NCBI GenBank assembly: GCA_943787265.1
Contig: CALSLT010000021.1
Coordinates: forward strand, 186,001 to 250,000
DNA length: 64,000 nt
Direction of reading: 5' to 3'
DNA from: an uncultured Planctomycetaceae bacterium
GTDB taxonomy: Bacteria > Planctomycetota > Planctomycetia > Planctomycetales > Planctomycetaceae
Shown here in pieces: positions 37,030 through 48,650 of this stretch. The stretch's first letter is position 1. Every line of letters begins with the position of its first letter. A model generated the notes under the pieces. The model was given only the letters and a program-made list of their open reading frames with translations, did no database searches and had not been told where the DNA came from. Position numbers and translations under genes: made by a program.

Positions 37030-40000
37030 ATGATGAAACTCCATAAAACACTCTTTGCTGCCCTGATGGCGATGGCCGTTCTGTCGGTCGCGGCTCTTGA
37101 TGCCGCCGCCCAACGCGGTGGTGGTCGAGGCGGCCCGGGCGGCGGTCGAGGTCCAGGCGGGCCTGGTGGTGGCAGCAGCGCTCTTGAGCTTTTGAGAGGC
37201 GACGAAGTCAAAACCGAGATTGGCCTGACCGAAGATCAGGAAAAGGCGCTTGGCGAAATGCAGTCTGGACTCCGCGATAGTCCGGAATTCAGAGAGATTA
37301 TGGATCGAGCACGCTCGGCCGGCAGCGACGAAGAGCGTCGAGCCATCTTTGGCGAGATGCGGACTGTCATGGATAAGAAAGTCAACGCGATCATCAAACC
37401 GGAGCAGCGGTCGCGGCTTGACCAACTTTCTCTTCAGCGTCGAGGAATGAGAGCGCTGGCCGATCCCAACATGGCCGGACAGTTCAACATTTCGTCCGAC
37501 CAGCAGGCGAAGATTTCCGAACTGAATCAGAAGTACGAAGAGGCTCGCCGAGAAGTTCGCTCGAATCGTGACATGAGCGAAAACGAACGCGACGCTAAAT
37601 CGGACGCCCTTCGCGCTGAGTTCGAAAAGAACACCTCCGCAATTTTGTCGTCGCAACAGCGGCAGGCTTTCGAGCAGAAGAAAGGCAAGCCGTTTGCGTT
37701 TGCTGATTCTCAGGGCGGGCCTGCAGCAGCACGGCCAACCGGCACCACGCCACCGGCCACGACTGCTTTGACACCGGCTGCAATCGCTCCACCGACTCCG
37801 ACTGAACCGCCGGAAGGTGAAACGGCGACTGTTTCCTTTGGAGCGGGGGCTGGCGACAGCGGAGCACCGGTCAAAGAATTGTCGTTCAACTTCCGGTACG
37901 CCCCGTGGACTGACGTGCTGACGATGTTCGCCGAAGCCGCTGGACTGACGCTCGACCTGAATGCCGTCCCACCGGGATCGTTCAATTATCGCGACAACCG
38001 AAAATACACGCCGATGCAGGCGCTCGACGTTTTGAACGGGTACCTCCTGCAGAAGGGCTACGTTCTTGTTCGCCGGGATGAATTCCTCGTCGTAGTCAAC
38101 ATCGACAATGGCATCCCGCCGAATCTCGTCCCGACGGTTACGGTTGAAGAGTTGCCGACTCGCGGACGTAACGAACTGATGACTGTCCTGATTCCGCTCG
38201 AAGGAATGACCGCCGACGAAGCCGCCACCGAAAGTCGCGAGCTGCTCGGTCCTCAGGGGAAAGTTGTACCACTTAATAAGGCCAACAAAATTGTCGTCAC
38301 GGATATCGGCAGCAACCTTAAGCGGATTCACGGGTTGATCACCGGCTTCGAAGTCGATGGTGATAAGGTCTTCCGCAAGTTCGAACTGGAGTATATTTCC
38401 GTTCTGGATGCGGATGCTGTCGTGCGGGACCTGTTCGGTCTCGGAGCACGCGGCGTTCAGAACGTCAGCGGATCGTCTCGCAGCTACGATCCTCGTTCCC
38501 GTTACAGCAGCAGCAGTTCGTCGTCGCGAGATCCGCGGTCCAGCTCGACGGCTCCAGCCGATCCGAACGCGGCAGTCACGTTGGCGATCGACGAACGAAC
38601 CAACTCACTGCTCGTAACGGCGAGCCCAGAGAACATCACGATCATCGAAGAGGCGATCGAAGCGGTCGATCTTCCGCCAATTGATGGCGATTACGGAAGT
38701 CGCAATCGCGAGCCTTACCTGGAGGTCTATCAGCTCGAAACTGCTGACGCGATGGAAGTCACGAAGACTCTGAACGTTCTCTATCCCGGAACGATCCTGA
38801 ACGAGGACGGCCGGACGCGACGGATTCACATCAAAGCCACGCAGGACATGCACCGTGAAATCGCGATGACTATCAAGCAGCTCGACGGGCTGGGTGCCGG
38901 TGCCACTCAAATGGCCGTCATTCCGCTCGGCAGAATGGATGCTTACACCGCGACCACTTCCATTCAGTCGTTGTTCTACGCTGACGGCGAAAGTGCTCCG
39001 GTCGTGCAGCCTCACCCAACGGACAATGCACTCATCGTGCGAGGCTCGAACGAGCAGGTAACGCAGATCAAGCTGCTGGTCACTCAGTTGGAACCGGGTG
39101 AAGGCGGTGGGTACGGCGGCGAAGGAAATCTTCGCACCATCCCGCTCGGCGGCCGCAATCCGGAAGACTTTCTGCGAGCACTCGAGCGAGTCTGGAACGT
39201 GCGAGGTCGCAATCCAATTCGAACAGTCATTCCGTCGGCTACCGGAGCGATCCGTGATCGACGAGTTCCGTCTTCCACTTCACCTTTCAGTCCGGAAGAA
39301 CCAGCAGACGCCGCACCTGCTCGTCCGCAGCCGGCTCCGTCGACTCCAAAACCTACTGAACCGGCTGACAAGCCAGATCAATCAGCCGGGCGTGCTCCTT
39401 ACGAAACCCCCGTCGCCACCAGACTCAACGCAACGTTTTTAAAGTCCGTTCCCGATGATCTTGCCTTTGCATTTGCTGACGATCCGTTTACGGAAGTTTC
39501 CTACGCAGCGGCTTCTCAGGATGATGCTTCAGCAGAGGGCACAAACGATGCGGCGACGAACGAAGACTTGCAGCAGCTTTTTCTCGACTTGAATGCGGCC
39601 GAGGCTGCTCGCGATGCGGCGTCTACGGACTCCGATGCTCCGATCGCGATTACGATTCAGGGAGGAAACCTGATGATCGTTTCTGAAGATGAAGCGGCTC
39701 TGGATCGTCTGGAAGATGTCATCGCGTCACTGGCTGCGGCCATGCCACCGAAGACTCAGTGGACTGTGTTCTATCTTCGCTCCGCGGACGCGACGCAGAC
39801 GGCTTCAATTCTTGAGCGACTGTTTCCAACCAGCTCGGTTTCGACATCAGTCGGAGCCAGTTCGGACGGTGGCTTCATGAGTGAACTCACCGGCGGTCTG
39901 TCGTCAATGGGGCGAGGAATCGTCGGCATGACCGGGTTGGATTCCGTGCTGTCTGGACCTCAGACGTTGAGAATTATTCCAGACGTGCGTTCGAACTCGC

Positions 40001-40749
40001 TGTTTGTCAGCGGTCCTCCGCATCAGATCGATGAAGTCGAAGACGTGCTGAGAATCCTTGACGCATCAGAATTGCCGGAGCAACTTCGCGATCGAGCTCC
40101 ACGATACATTGCCGTCAAGCATGCTCAGGTCGACGAAGTGGCGGAAATTCTTCGCGACGTCTTCAAGGAAGAATTGACGCCACCCCAACCGGTTCAACAA
40201 CAACGAGGCGGCGGTGGCGGAAATCCGTTTGCGGCATTAATGGGTGGCGGAGGCAGTGCCGCGTCGGCTCCGAAAGTTCAGATGACTTTGGGTATCGACT
40301 ATCAAAACAGCCGGCTCTACGTGTCATCGAACGAGCCGACGTTTCTGCAGGTTCAGGCGATGGTCGAAGAAATCGACACGGCTGCTCTGGAGGCTCGACG
40401 AGCGATTCGAGTCGTACCGCTGCAGCATGCCAGTTCGGTCATGATCCAACAGACCATCGGATCGCTGCTTCCACGCGTAAAGGTCAGTTCAAGCTCAACC
40501 AGCGGCCGGACGGCCTCAGGCGGCGGTTCGAGTTCAAACGACAACAATCAGCAACAGGCCGCAGAGCAGCTTCGCCAACAGTTTATTCAACGTGCCCTGC
40601 AGGGTGGCGGTGGTCGACCGGGCGGCGGCGGAGCAGCTCAAGGCGGCGGTCGTCCTGGTGGCGGCGGCGGATTCCCCGGTGGTGGCGGAGGGCGGCCAGG
40701 CGGCGGAGGTGGTGGCGGACGACCCGGTGGCGGTGGAGGTCGTCGGTAA
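37030..40749 (+). CDS. GspD-like protein with secretin N-domains but no visible barrel
   Basis: 1239 residues. A signal peptide (cleavage near residue 27) is followed by a Gly/Arg-rich linker and an unusual helical domain at about 50-220 (EIGLTEDQEKALGEM type, like LTXXQ/Spy proteins). An N0-like domain lies near 285-360, then several NolW/secretin_N-like modules follow, ending near 1165. The C-terminal 60 residues are almost all Gly/Arg/Pro. I do not find the secretin barrel signature (VPxLxxIPxLGxLF) anywhere, so by eye the pore domain is missing. It heads the T2SS-like operon and should form the periplasmic ring or bind another secretin. Confidence 0.82.
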   Translation: MMKLHKTLFAALMAMAVLSVAALDAAAQRGGGRGGPGGGRGPGGPGGGSSALELLRGDEVKTEIGLTEDQEKALGEMQSGLRDSPEFREIMDRARSAGSDEERRAIFGEMRTVMDKKVNAIIKPEQRSRLDQLSLQRRGMRALADPNMAGQFNISSDQQAKISELNQKYEEARREVRSNRDMSENERDAKSDALRAEFEKNTSAILSSQQRQAFEQKKGKPFAFADSQGGPAAARPTGTTPPATTALTPAAIAPPTPTEPPEGETATVSFGAGAGDSGAPVKELSFNFRYAPWTDVLTMFAEAAGLTLDLNAVPPGSFNYRDNRKYTPMQALDVLNGYLLQKGYVLVRRDEFLVVVNIDNGIPPNLVPTVTVEELPTRGRNELMTVLIPLEGMTADEAATESRELLGPQGKVVPLNKANKIVVTDIGSNLKRIHGLITGFEVDGDKVFRKFELEYISVLDADAVVRDLFGLGARGVQNVSGSSRSYDPRSRYSSSSSSSRDPRSSSTAPADPNAAVTLAIDERTNSLLVTASPENITIIEEAIEAVDLPPIDGDYGSRNREPYLEVYQLETADAMEVTKTLNVLYPGTILNEDGRTRRIHIKATQDMHREIAMTIKQLDGLGAGATQMAVIPLGRMDAYTATTSIQSLFYADGESAPVVQPHPTDNALIVRGSNEQVTQIKLLVTQLEPGEGGGYGGEGNLRTIPLGGRNPEDFLRALERVWNVRGRNPIRTVIPSATGAIRDRRVPSSTSPFSPEEPADAAPARPQPAPSTPKPTEPADKPDQSAGRAPYETPVATRLNATFLKSVPDDLAFAFADDPFTEVSYAAASQDDASAEGTNDAATNEDLQQLFLDLNAAEAARDAASTDSDAPIAITIQGGNLMIVSEDEAALDRLEDVIASLAAAMPPKTQWTVFYLRSADATQTASILERLFPTSSVSTSVGASSDGGFMSELTGGLSSMGRGIVGMTGLDSVLSGPQTLRIIPDVRSNSLFVSGPPHQIDEVEDVLRILDASELPEQLRDRAPRYIAVKHAQVDEVAEILRDVFKEELTPPQPVQQQRGGGGGNPFAALMGGGGSAASAPKVQMTLGIDYQNSRLYVSSNEPTFLQVQAMVEEIDTAALEARRAIRVVPLQHASSVMIQQTIGSLLPRVKVSSSSTSGRTASGGGSSSNDNNQQQAAEQLRQQFIQRALQGGGGRPGGGGAAQGGGRPGGGGGFPGGGGGRPGGGGGGGRPGGGGGRR

Positions 40750-41014
40750 GTCGGAGATTTAAGCGGCCGATCGTTCATCATCTTGCGGGAATTGCCGACT
40801 TCAAACGACTTTCTAAGATGAGGCAGGTTCGGTCGTTGACCGGACGAGTTTGACAATATTTTGAAACAAATTGCGTAACCCTAGAGATCTACTACCCTGT
40901 TAGGAGCGATCGTCGGACCGGCGAATTGAGGATTTCGGAATTTTCCCGTGATCCAGTTTCGTGATCGATCGCTGAAACGGCAGACCAGTAGTTACCAACC
41001 GCGGGCGAAGATTT

Positions 41015-42695
<1,681 letters not shown>

Positions 42696-42697
<2 letters not shown>

Positions 42698-42763
42698 AGG
42701 CAGAATTCAGAAGGCAAAAGGATAAAAATGCTTTCGTCCTTCTGCCCTCTGCCTTCATCCTTT
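42696..42763. repeat. Imperfect inverted repeat, family D, in the gspE-gspF gap
   Basis: AAGGCAGAATTCAGAAGGCA and AAAGGAT on the left face TCCTTCTGCCCTCTGCCTTC and ATCCTTT on the right. It overlaps the gspE stop by a base or two and ends a few bases before the gspF start, so it must be in the operon transcript. Confidence 0.7.
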
Positions 42764-42770
42764 ACTGCCC

Positions 42771-43979
42771 ATGCCAGAATTTCAATACACAGCGCGAGCC
42801 ATGTCTGGCCAGGAAGTCAAAGGGCTTCTGACGGCCGGAACCGAGACGGAAGTCGTCTCAACGCTCTCTTCGCGCGAACTGTTTCCGCTCAAGATCGAAC
42901 TGGCTGAATCAGCTCGGGCAGACGATCGGCTGCGCGGCCGTCGAGTCAAAGCTCGCGATCTCGCCACGTTCTACGCACAACTGAGCGACCTGCTACGTTC
43001 GGGAGTTCCGCTGCTCAGATCTCTGGAACTTCTGCAAAGACAGTCGCGTAACAAAGTGCTCAAAGTAGTCCTTCAGGAAGTCCGTGACGAAGTCGCTGAC
43101 GGGACAAGATTGGCCGAAGCGTTAAGGCAACACCCAAACGTCTTTTCCGAACTCGCCATCAGCATGGTACGAGCCGGTGAGGAAGGCAGCTTTCTGGAAG
43201 ACGTCCTGCGACGAATCGCCGACTTCACCGAGCATCAGGAAGACCTGAAAGGCCGCGTCGTCGGCGCTGCGGTTTATCCGATGTTCCTGGTGGTCGTTGG
43301 CGGCCTGGTTCTCACCTTTATGATGATCTGGTTCGTTCCGAAGTTTGAGCCGATCTTTCAGCGGCTCGAAGCTCGCGGCGAACTTCCCTGGGCAACAACG
43401 GCGGTTGTTGGCATCAGCGATACACTGACCAATTACGGACTGGCAGTTGTTGGCGTCGTTGCCGCGGCAGCGTTCTTCGCGGGTCAGTATTTCAAGACGG
43501 ACGAAGGTCGGATGACGCTCGACCGAGGAAAACTGACAGTACCGGGAGCGGGCAAAATTTACCGCAGCCTGGCCATTGCTCGATTCTGCCGAATTCTTGG
43601 AACGCTGCTTAATAACGGCGTGCCGATTCTGAACTCCTTGCGGATCTCCAAAGACGCGACCGGTAACAAAGTGCTGTCCGGCGCGATCAACGAAGCGAGT
43701 GACTTCATCTCTGCCGGTAAAACACTTGCTGAACCACTACGAGCAAGCGGCGAGTTCCCCGAAGAGGCCGTCGAAATCATCGCGGTCGCGGAAGAAGCCA
43801 ACAACCTGGAAAAAGTCCTCGTCGACATTGCTGAGAGCATGGAGCGACGAACTTACCGCTACCTGGAACTGTTCGTTCGCTTGCTGGAACCGGCGATGCT
43901 TCTGGTAATGGCAATGTTGGTATTGTTCGTGATGCTGGGCTTGCTGTTGCCGGTCCTGCAGAGTTCGAATGTCCTTTAA
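42771..43979 (+). CDS. gspF: Type II secretion inner-membrane protein GspF
   Basis: A 402-residue polytopic platform protein with the usual duplicated T2SSF domain. The first half carries RDLATFYAQLSDLLRSGVPLLRSLELL and the second FCRILGTLLNNGVPILNSLRI. Membrane segments lie near 165-195, 215-240 and 375-398. It anchors GspE and the pseudopilus at the inner membrane. Start ATG 42771 (MPEFQYTARAMSG) is the family's normal opening. Confidence 0.96.
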   Translation: MPEFQYTARAMSGQEVKGLLTAGTETEVVSTLSSRELFPLKIELAESARADDRLRGRRVKARDLATFYAQLSDLLRSGVPLLRSLELLQRQSRNKVLKVVLQEVRDEVADGTRLAEALRQHPNVFSELAISMVRAGEEGSFLEDVLRRIADFTEHQEDLKGRVVGAAVYPMFLVVVGGLVLTFMMIWFVPKFEPIFQRLEARGELPWATTAVVGISDTLTNYGLAVVGVVAAAAFFAGQYFKTDEGRMTLDRGKLTVPGAGKIYRSLAIARFCRILGTLLNNGVPILNSLRISKDATGNKVLSGAINEASDFISAGKTLAEPLRASGEFPEEAVEIIAVAEEANNLEKVLVDIAESMERRTYRYLELFVRLLEPAMLLVMAMLVLFVMLGLLLPVLQSSNVL

Positions 43980-43998
43980 GATTTTAGAACCCACGGTA

Positions 43999-44079
43999 GT
44001 GAGCCGAACGCGCTAGCGTCGGGCTTTGACGAGAATACTGAGGAAGAGTCAGGGCCCGAGGCTAGCGCCTTCGGCTCAC
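43999..44079. repeat. Dispersed inverted repeat, family B (copy 2), in the gspF-gspG gap
   Basis: GTGAGCCGAACGCGCTAGCG faces GGCTAGCGCCTTCGGCTCAC, with TCGGGCTTTGA inside. The same blocks form the copy at 36647-36724. It ends at a short run of A. The position, immediately upstream of the major pseudopilin gene, may affect stability or processing of the transcript. Confidence 0.85.
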
Positions 44080-44157
44080 AAAAAAACGTTTCAAACACAA
44101 AAACTGGTTACCCCGCCCCGAGCGAGTCTCGGCCTGCCCACCGAAGGAGAAAGTCCC

Positions 44158-44616
44158 ATGCAAGTTCAACGAAACAACAAACCAAAGCGTCGAGGCTTCA
44201 CGCTGATCGAAGTCCTGCTCGTCCTGGCGATCATCGGCGTCATTGCCGCCTTCGCCGTTCCACAGTTGCTCGGTCAGCAACAGGGCGCGATGGTCGACGC
44301 CACGAAGATTCACATCCGTGACTTTGAAAAGAACATTCAGATGTACGCCGTTAAGCACGACGGCGTGTACCCGACTGGCGATTCCGAAACAGTCTTTGGA
44401 ATGCTGATGCAGCCAGGCACGGACAAGTCCGGCCGCGAGCTGCAGCCATTTATCGCTGAAATTCCAAAGGACGCCTGGGGAAACCCGCTTTACTACGAGT
44501 ACCCACCGAGCGGTAATCGTCAAGGTTTGATCGACAAACCTGCCGTGTGGTCAGCCGGGCCTGATCAACAGGAAGGCTCAGAAGACGACGTCATCAATTG
44601 GGCTCAGGATCTGTAA
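44158..44616 (+). CDS. gspG: Major pseudopilin GspG
   Basis: A 152-residue pseudopilin. The leader MQVQRNNKPKRRG is followed by FTLIEVLLVLAIIGVIAAFA, with Glu at +5. The C-terminal WGNPLYYEYPPSG and AVWSAGPDQQEGSEDD stretch matches the GspG core, including the acidic loop that binds calcium in known GspG. The ATG at 44158 has GAAGGAGAAAG upstream, an unusually good site, fitting the need for the most abundant subunit. Confidence 0.96.
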   Translation: MQVQRNNKPKRRGFTLIEVLLVLAIIGVIAAFAVPQLLGQQQGAMVDATKIHIRDFEKNIQMYAVKHDGVYPTGDSETVFGMLMQPGTDKSGRELQPFIAEIPKDAWGNPLYYEYPPSGNRQGLIDKPAVWSAGPDQQEGSEDDVINWAQDL

Positions 44617-44661
44617 GACACCGCGAGCTTTAAGCGTTGAGTAAAGAAACGGTCTCAATCG

Positions 44662-45240
44662 ATGCAACGTCACATCGCCAGAAATCCTGAATCCTCACGC
44701 GGCGGTTACACGCTGATTGAGATCATGCTGGCGGTGATGGTGCTGATCGTTCTGACCTCGATGGCTGCTTCGCCGCTGATGAACAGTTGGCGGGACACGC
44801 AGACTGGCTCAGCAACTGAAGAGGTCAGAGCATTGCTGGCGGGGACTCGCATTCTGGCACTGGATCGGGATGAGACTTGGCAGTTCGTGTACGAACCAGG
44901 CGGAACTCACTATTTGCGAGTTCCGCTTTCTGCTGCAACGGAAGATGCGTCGGACAACAAAGCGAATCAGGGAAAACATTCGGACACGCTTCCCACGACA
45001 ATCACTTTTGGAGAATCAGGCGGTGGCACTGGCTCGACCGTCTCGTCGGAACTGTTGAACGGACTTGCTGACGCTGGCGAGTTGAGCGGTCTTTCCTGGT
45101 CGGCTCCGATTCTTTTTTACTCAGACGGAACATCGTCAGACACAAAGTTCGAAATCGTCGACCAGTACGGAAACGCTCGTACGATATTAGTACGCGATTT
45201 AACCGGAGGCGTAACGGTCAAGGAAGGCACGAACCATTAA
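44662..45240 (+). CDS. gspH: Minor pseudopilin GspH
   Basis: A 192-residue pseudopilin with leader ending SSRGG and core YTLIEIMLAVMVLIVLTSMA, Glu at +5. The rest is a beta-rich head of the GspH/FimT type, with a Gly/Ser-rich loop near 115-125. It lies 45 bases after gspG. Identity as GspH rests on order and size. Confidence 0.85.
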   Translation: MQRHIARNPESSRGGYTLIEIMLAVMVLIVLTSMAASPLMNSWRDTQTGSATEEVRALLAGTRILALDRDETWQFVYEPGGTHYLRVPLSAATEDASDNKANQGKHSDTLPTTITFGESGGGTGSTVSSELLNGLADAGELSGLSWSAPILFYSDGTSSDTKFEIVDQYGNARTILVRDLTGGVTVKEGTNH

Positions 45241-45245
45241 CTAAG

Positions 45246-45318
45246 GTAGGGTGCGTCTCGACGCACCAACTCATGTTTAAGACGACAGCTTTACGTGGTG
45301 CGTCAAGACGCACCCTAC
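45246..45318. repeat. Dispersed inverted repeat, family A, in the gspH-gspI gap
   Basis: Two self-palindromic arms, GGTGCGTCTCGACGCACC and GGTGCGTCAAGACGCACC, face each other and are flanked by GTAGG and CCTAC. It starts six bases after the gspH stop and ends about 40 bases before gspI. Confidence 0.9.
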
Positions 45319-45360
45319 GCCGGAAAACAGAATTTGAATTGAGCCTTCAAGTAGCCATCA

Positions 45361-45840
45361 ATGAAATCGGTAGTCACAAAACATGCGAGGCAACTGACGA
45401 CGGGCGTGACAGCTCGGCGAGGGTTCTCGTTGTTGGAAGTGCTGATTTCACTGGCTATTTTCATGACCGCGTTCGTCGCTCTCAGCCAGCTTTCCCACAA
45501 TGGGATGCGTTCTGCGGTCGAAGCTCGATTGACGACCAAAGCGATCCTGCGGGCCGAGTCCAAAATGGCCGAGATCGTCGCCGCCGTCGAGCCACTGGAA
45601 GACGTCACCGACCAACCATTTCAGGATGACGAGGCGTGGACATGGTCGATGCAGACCGCTGTTGGCCCGCACGCCGATCTTCAGAATGTCACAGTCTCCG
45701 TGAATTACGAAGGTGCCAATCAGCAGGCGAGTACGAGCTTTTCGATGTCCCGGCTGATTCGAGACCCGATCGTTTACGAAATGGCAGCAGCGGAAGCGGC
45801 GGCGGCAGAAGAGGCCGAACTTGAGGGGGAAGGCCTGTGA
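45361..45840 (+). CDS. gspI: Minor pseudopilin GspI
   Basis: A 159-residue pseudopilin with leader ending TARRG and core FSLLEVLISLAIFMTAFVAL, Glu at +5. The AKMAEIVA-type segment (here ESKMAEIVAAVEP) is typical of GspI. The stop overlaps the GTG start of the next gene by three bases. Confidence 0.88.
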   Translation: MKSVVTKHARQLTTGVTARRGFSLLEVLISLAIFMTAFVALSQLSHNGMRSAVEARLTTKAILRAESKMAEIVAAVEPLEDVTDQPFQDDEAWTWSMQTAVGPHADLQNVTVSVNYEGANQQASTSFSMSRLIRDPIVYEMAAAEAAAAEEAELEGEGL

Positions 45841-46778
45841 TAAATCGCCGCCCCACCTCATCGACTCGTTTTTCTCAGCCGATTGCGCGAACTCCTCGTC
45901 GCGCGGCATTCACGCTGCTTGAGCTGATGCTCGCCCTTGGCCTGACAGCGACATTACTGACCGTTGTCTATTCGTCGTTGGAGTTGCACTGGAGGTTCTC
46001 GACACTCGGACAGGTCGAAGTCGAGCGTGCTCAAATCGCCCGAGCCATCCTGACGAAAATCTCAGCCGATATCCGGTCGACGATGTACGCACCGCCGGTT
46101 GATGAGTACATCCCAGATGACACTTCCGAAGACGACACCGGTGATGACACCAGTTCGGCTGACTCTGACCCCGACGAGTTTCTGGTTGAGCCAATGGTTG
46201 AGATTACTGACCCGGCCGAAGCGTATTCGGGAAGCAGTATCGGCGTTTTTGGTGACGCTGTGTCCGTGGTTTTGCATATCAATCGCCCATACCGGCCGGG
46301 CGTAAGGTCCGACGAGGATGTACTGAACCCGGAATCGCAAAGTAATCAGAAATCAATCTCGTACTTCCTCGCTGGCGGAGAGGGAAACCTGGCTTCGATG
46401 GTTGCTGGGCAGTTTCAAACAGAGAACGATTATGAAGACGGGATCGACGGACTGGCTCGGATGTCCGGCGACCGGTTCACGCTGACGCTGGCCGATCAGC
46501 AAGGCGATATGGTTCAACTGGCAACTCAAACAAAGTTGCTGGCAGAAGAAATCAACTCGCTTTCGTTCGAGTATCACGATGGCGTTGAATGGCTGACCGA
46601 ATGGGACAGCGACGTCCAGGAACGTGTCCCCAACGCGATTGGCGTCACGATCGGATTTCGCGAGCCGAATCATCCTGAAGGCTCAATCCTTTATCACCAG
46701 CCAAGCGAATCGACCGACTCGTATCGCATCGTTGTTCCGCTGGTTGTCTCAAGTCCTTTTGAGGGGTTGGTCTATTGA
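45837..46778 (+). CDS. gspJ: Minor pseudopilin GspJ
   Basis: A 313-residue pseudopilin, starting at GTG 45837 which overlaps the gspI stop. Leader ends TPRRAA and the core is FTLLELMLALGLTATLLTVVYSS with Glu at +5. The length suits GspJ, though an Asp/Glu/Thr-rich loop near residues 85-115 is unusual. The TTG start of gspK overlaps its stop. Confidence 0.88.
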   Translation: MINRRPTSSTRFSQPIARTPRRAAFTLLELMLALGLTATLLTVVYSSLELHWRFSTLGQVEVERAQIARAILTKISADIRSTMYAPPVDEYIPDDTSEDDTGDDTSSADSDPDEFLVEPMVEITDPAEAYSGSSIGVFGDAVSVVLHINRPYRPGVRSDEDVLNPESQSNQKSISYFLAGGEGNLASMVAGQFQTENDYEDGIDGLARMSGDRFTLTLADQQGDMVQLATQTKLLAEEINSLSFEYHDGVEWLTEWDSDVQERVPNAIGVTIGFREPNHPEGSILYHQPSESTDSYRIVVPLVVSSPFEGLVY

Positions 46779-48523
46779 ACCGTGTAACTCCCCAATCTGA
46801 TTTGACGCCAAAGCACGGTGGAGTTTCCAGCAGGGGCGGCAGCGTGTTGATCCTCGTCATGGTCGTCATCGCGATGTTGACGCTTGGAGCGTACAGCTTT
46901 TCCGAGATCATGATTTCGGAATCCGAAGCGACGGCGATGTACGGTCGACAGGCCGAGTCTCGTGCGTTCGCTGACTCAGGCGTCGAGCTGGCCGCTGCCG
47001 TGATCGCTGTGCCTGAAACGGAAGAAGACGCCAGCCTGTACCACAACCCGAATCGGTTCCGCGGAGTTCTGCTGCGTGAGTCCGAAAACGCTCGCGGTCG
47101 AGGCTACTTTTCGGTGATCGCTCCCGTCGAAACAGATCCCGCAGGAACGGCTCTAAGAAACGGGCTGATCGACGAATCTGGAAGGTTGAATCTGAATAGA
47201 CTGTTGAGCTTCGAACTCGATGAGACACAGACTCGCGAGATGCTCATGTACCTTCCGGACATGACCGAGGAAGTTGCCGATGCGATTCTTGACTGGATCG
47301 ACGACGACGAGACTCTCCGTGCTTACGGAGCAGAAAGTGACTACTACACCTCGCTCGATCCGCCTTACGAAGCGCGGAACGGAGCGATGGAATCTCTTGA
47401 TGAGCTTCTCCAGGTAGCGGGTGTTACTGCCGATCTGCTTTACGGCGAAGACGCCAACCGCAACGGCAAGCTGGATCCCAACGAGAACGATGGCGATGCG
47501 AATGCTCCATTCGACAATTCAGATGGTCTCCTTCAACCAGGCTGGGCGGCATTCCTGACAGTCAACGCTCGGGAACTTAACCAGCGAGCCGACGGAACCG
47601 AGCGGACCTATATCAACAACGGAGTTCTCGACGAGCTTTACGATTCGTTGGCCGAAGAATTCGATGAAGACATTGCCCAGTTCGTCGTCGCCTTCCGAAT
47701 GTATGGCGCATATGTCGACCCTGACGATCCTGCAGCACAGGCTGCCGCGGCAGAATCCGGCGACTCAGGATCAACAAGTACAAGTTCGGAAACCAACTCG
47801 AATTCAAATTCAAACGACAATTCCGGCGACTCAAGAACGTCGCAAGGTGGCCTGGTAGAAGCGGCAGCGGAAATCGGAAACGCCTTGGGCGGCAACGCCC
47901 AGGGAACGGTGTCTCGCGGCGGCATGGACTTGTCGAAAGGGGCAAAGTACGACCTGAAATCGTTGTACGAATTGATCGGTGCTCAGGTGGAAGCTGAGAT
48001 CGAAGGTCAAAAAATGTTACTGCAAAGCCCGTGGGCAGCCGACTCGGGATCGATGCAGACGTACCTGCCGACGCTTCTGGATGCATTGACGGTGGTCGAA
48101 GGTCCAGAACTTTCGGGACGGATCAACGTTAACCAGGCCCGTATCGAAATTCTGCTCGGCATTCCTGACATGACTGAAGACATCGCTCAAGCGATTACGT
48201 CTTCGCCAATGATCGGTGCCGAGGGAGAAGCAATTGCCGAACAGGCGATTCAGCGGACAAACACCGGCTGGTTGGTTTCCCAGGGAATTGTGGACCTGCC
48301 GACAATGGTCAAACTGGATCGATTTCTCACTGGACGAGGTCACGTCTTCCGGGCACAGATTGTCGGCTTCTTCGAAGAAGGCGGCGGTTACACCCGAGTG
48401 GAAGCTACGATCGATTCAACGGAATCGCCAGCGAAAGTGGTTTCAGTCAGCGACCTGACAGAACTCGGACGCGGATACACAACAACTGAGCTGACCGGGA
48501 TCATCGACGACGGAACCAATTGA
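46775..48523 (+). CDS. gspK: Minor pseudopilin GspK
   Basis: A 582-residue pseudopilin beginning at TTG 46775. The leader core GSVLILVMVVIAMLTLGAYS lacks Glu at +5, as is normal for GspK, which caps the pilus tip. The helix-hairpin-helix-like domains follow, for example NLNRLLSFELDETQTREML and GRINVNQARIEILLGIPDMT. It is longer than usual, with a Ser/Asn-rich insert near 325-360. Confidence 0.9.
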   Translation: MNRVTPQSDLTPKHGGVSSRGGSVLILVMVVIAMLTLGAYSFSEIMISESEATAMYGRQAESRAFADSGVELAAAVIAVPETEEDASLYHNPNRFRGVLLRESENARGRGYFSVIAPVETDPAGTALRNGLIDESGRLNLNRLLSFELDETQTREMLMYLPDMTEEVADAILDWIDDDETLRAYGAESDYYTSLDPPYEARNGAMESLDELLQVAGVTADLLYGEDANRNGKLDPNENDGDANAPFDNSDGLLQPGWAAFLTVNARELNQRADGTERTYINNGVLDELYDSLAEEFDEDIAQFVVAFRMYGAYVDPDDPAAQAAAAESGDSGSTSTSSETNSNSNSNDNSGDSRTSQGGLVEAAAEIGNALGGNAQGTVSRGGMDLSKGAKYDLKSLYELIGAQVEAEIEGQKMLLQSPWAADSGSMQTYLPTLLDALTVVEGPELSGRINVNQARIEILLGIPDMTEDIAQAITSSPMIGAEGEAIAEQAIQRTNTGWLVSQGIVDLPTMVKLDRFLTGRGHVFRAQIVGFFEEGGGYTRVEATIDSTESPAKVVSVSDLTELGRGYTTTELTGIIDDGTN

Positions 48524-48650
48524 TTCGTTCTTGCGAAACAGAAAACGACACACTTCATAGACGAACGAGATAACAACTGCGGCATGGGAAACGGCGTTCC
48601 AAGGCTGGCACAACTTGCCTGAAGCGGTAGCAGAATAAGAAAGAACAAGC

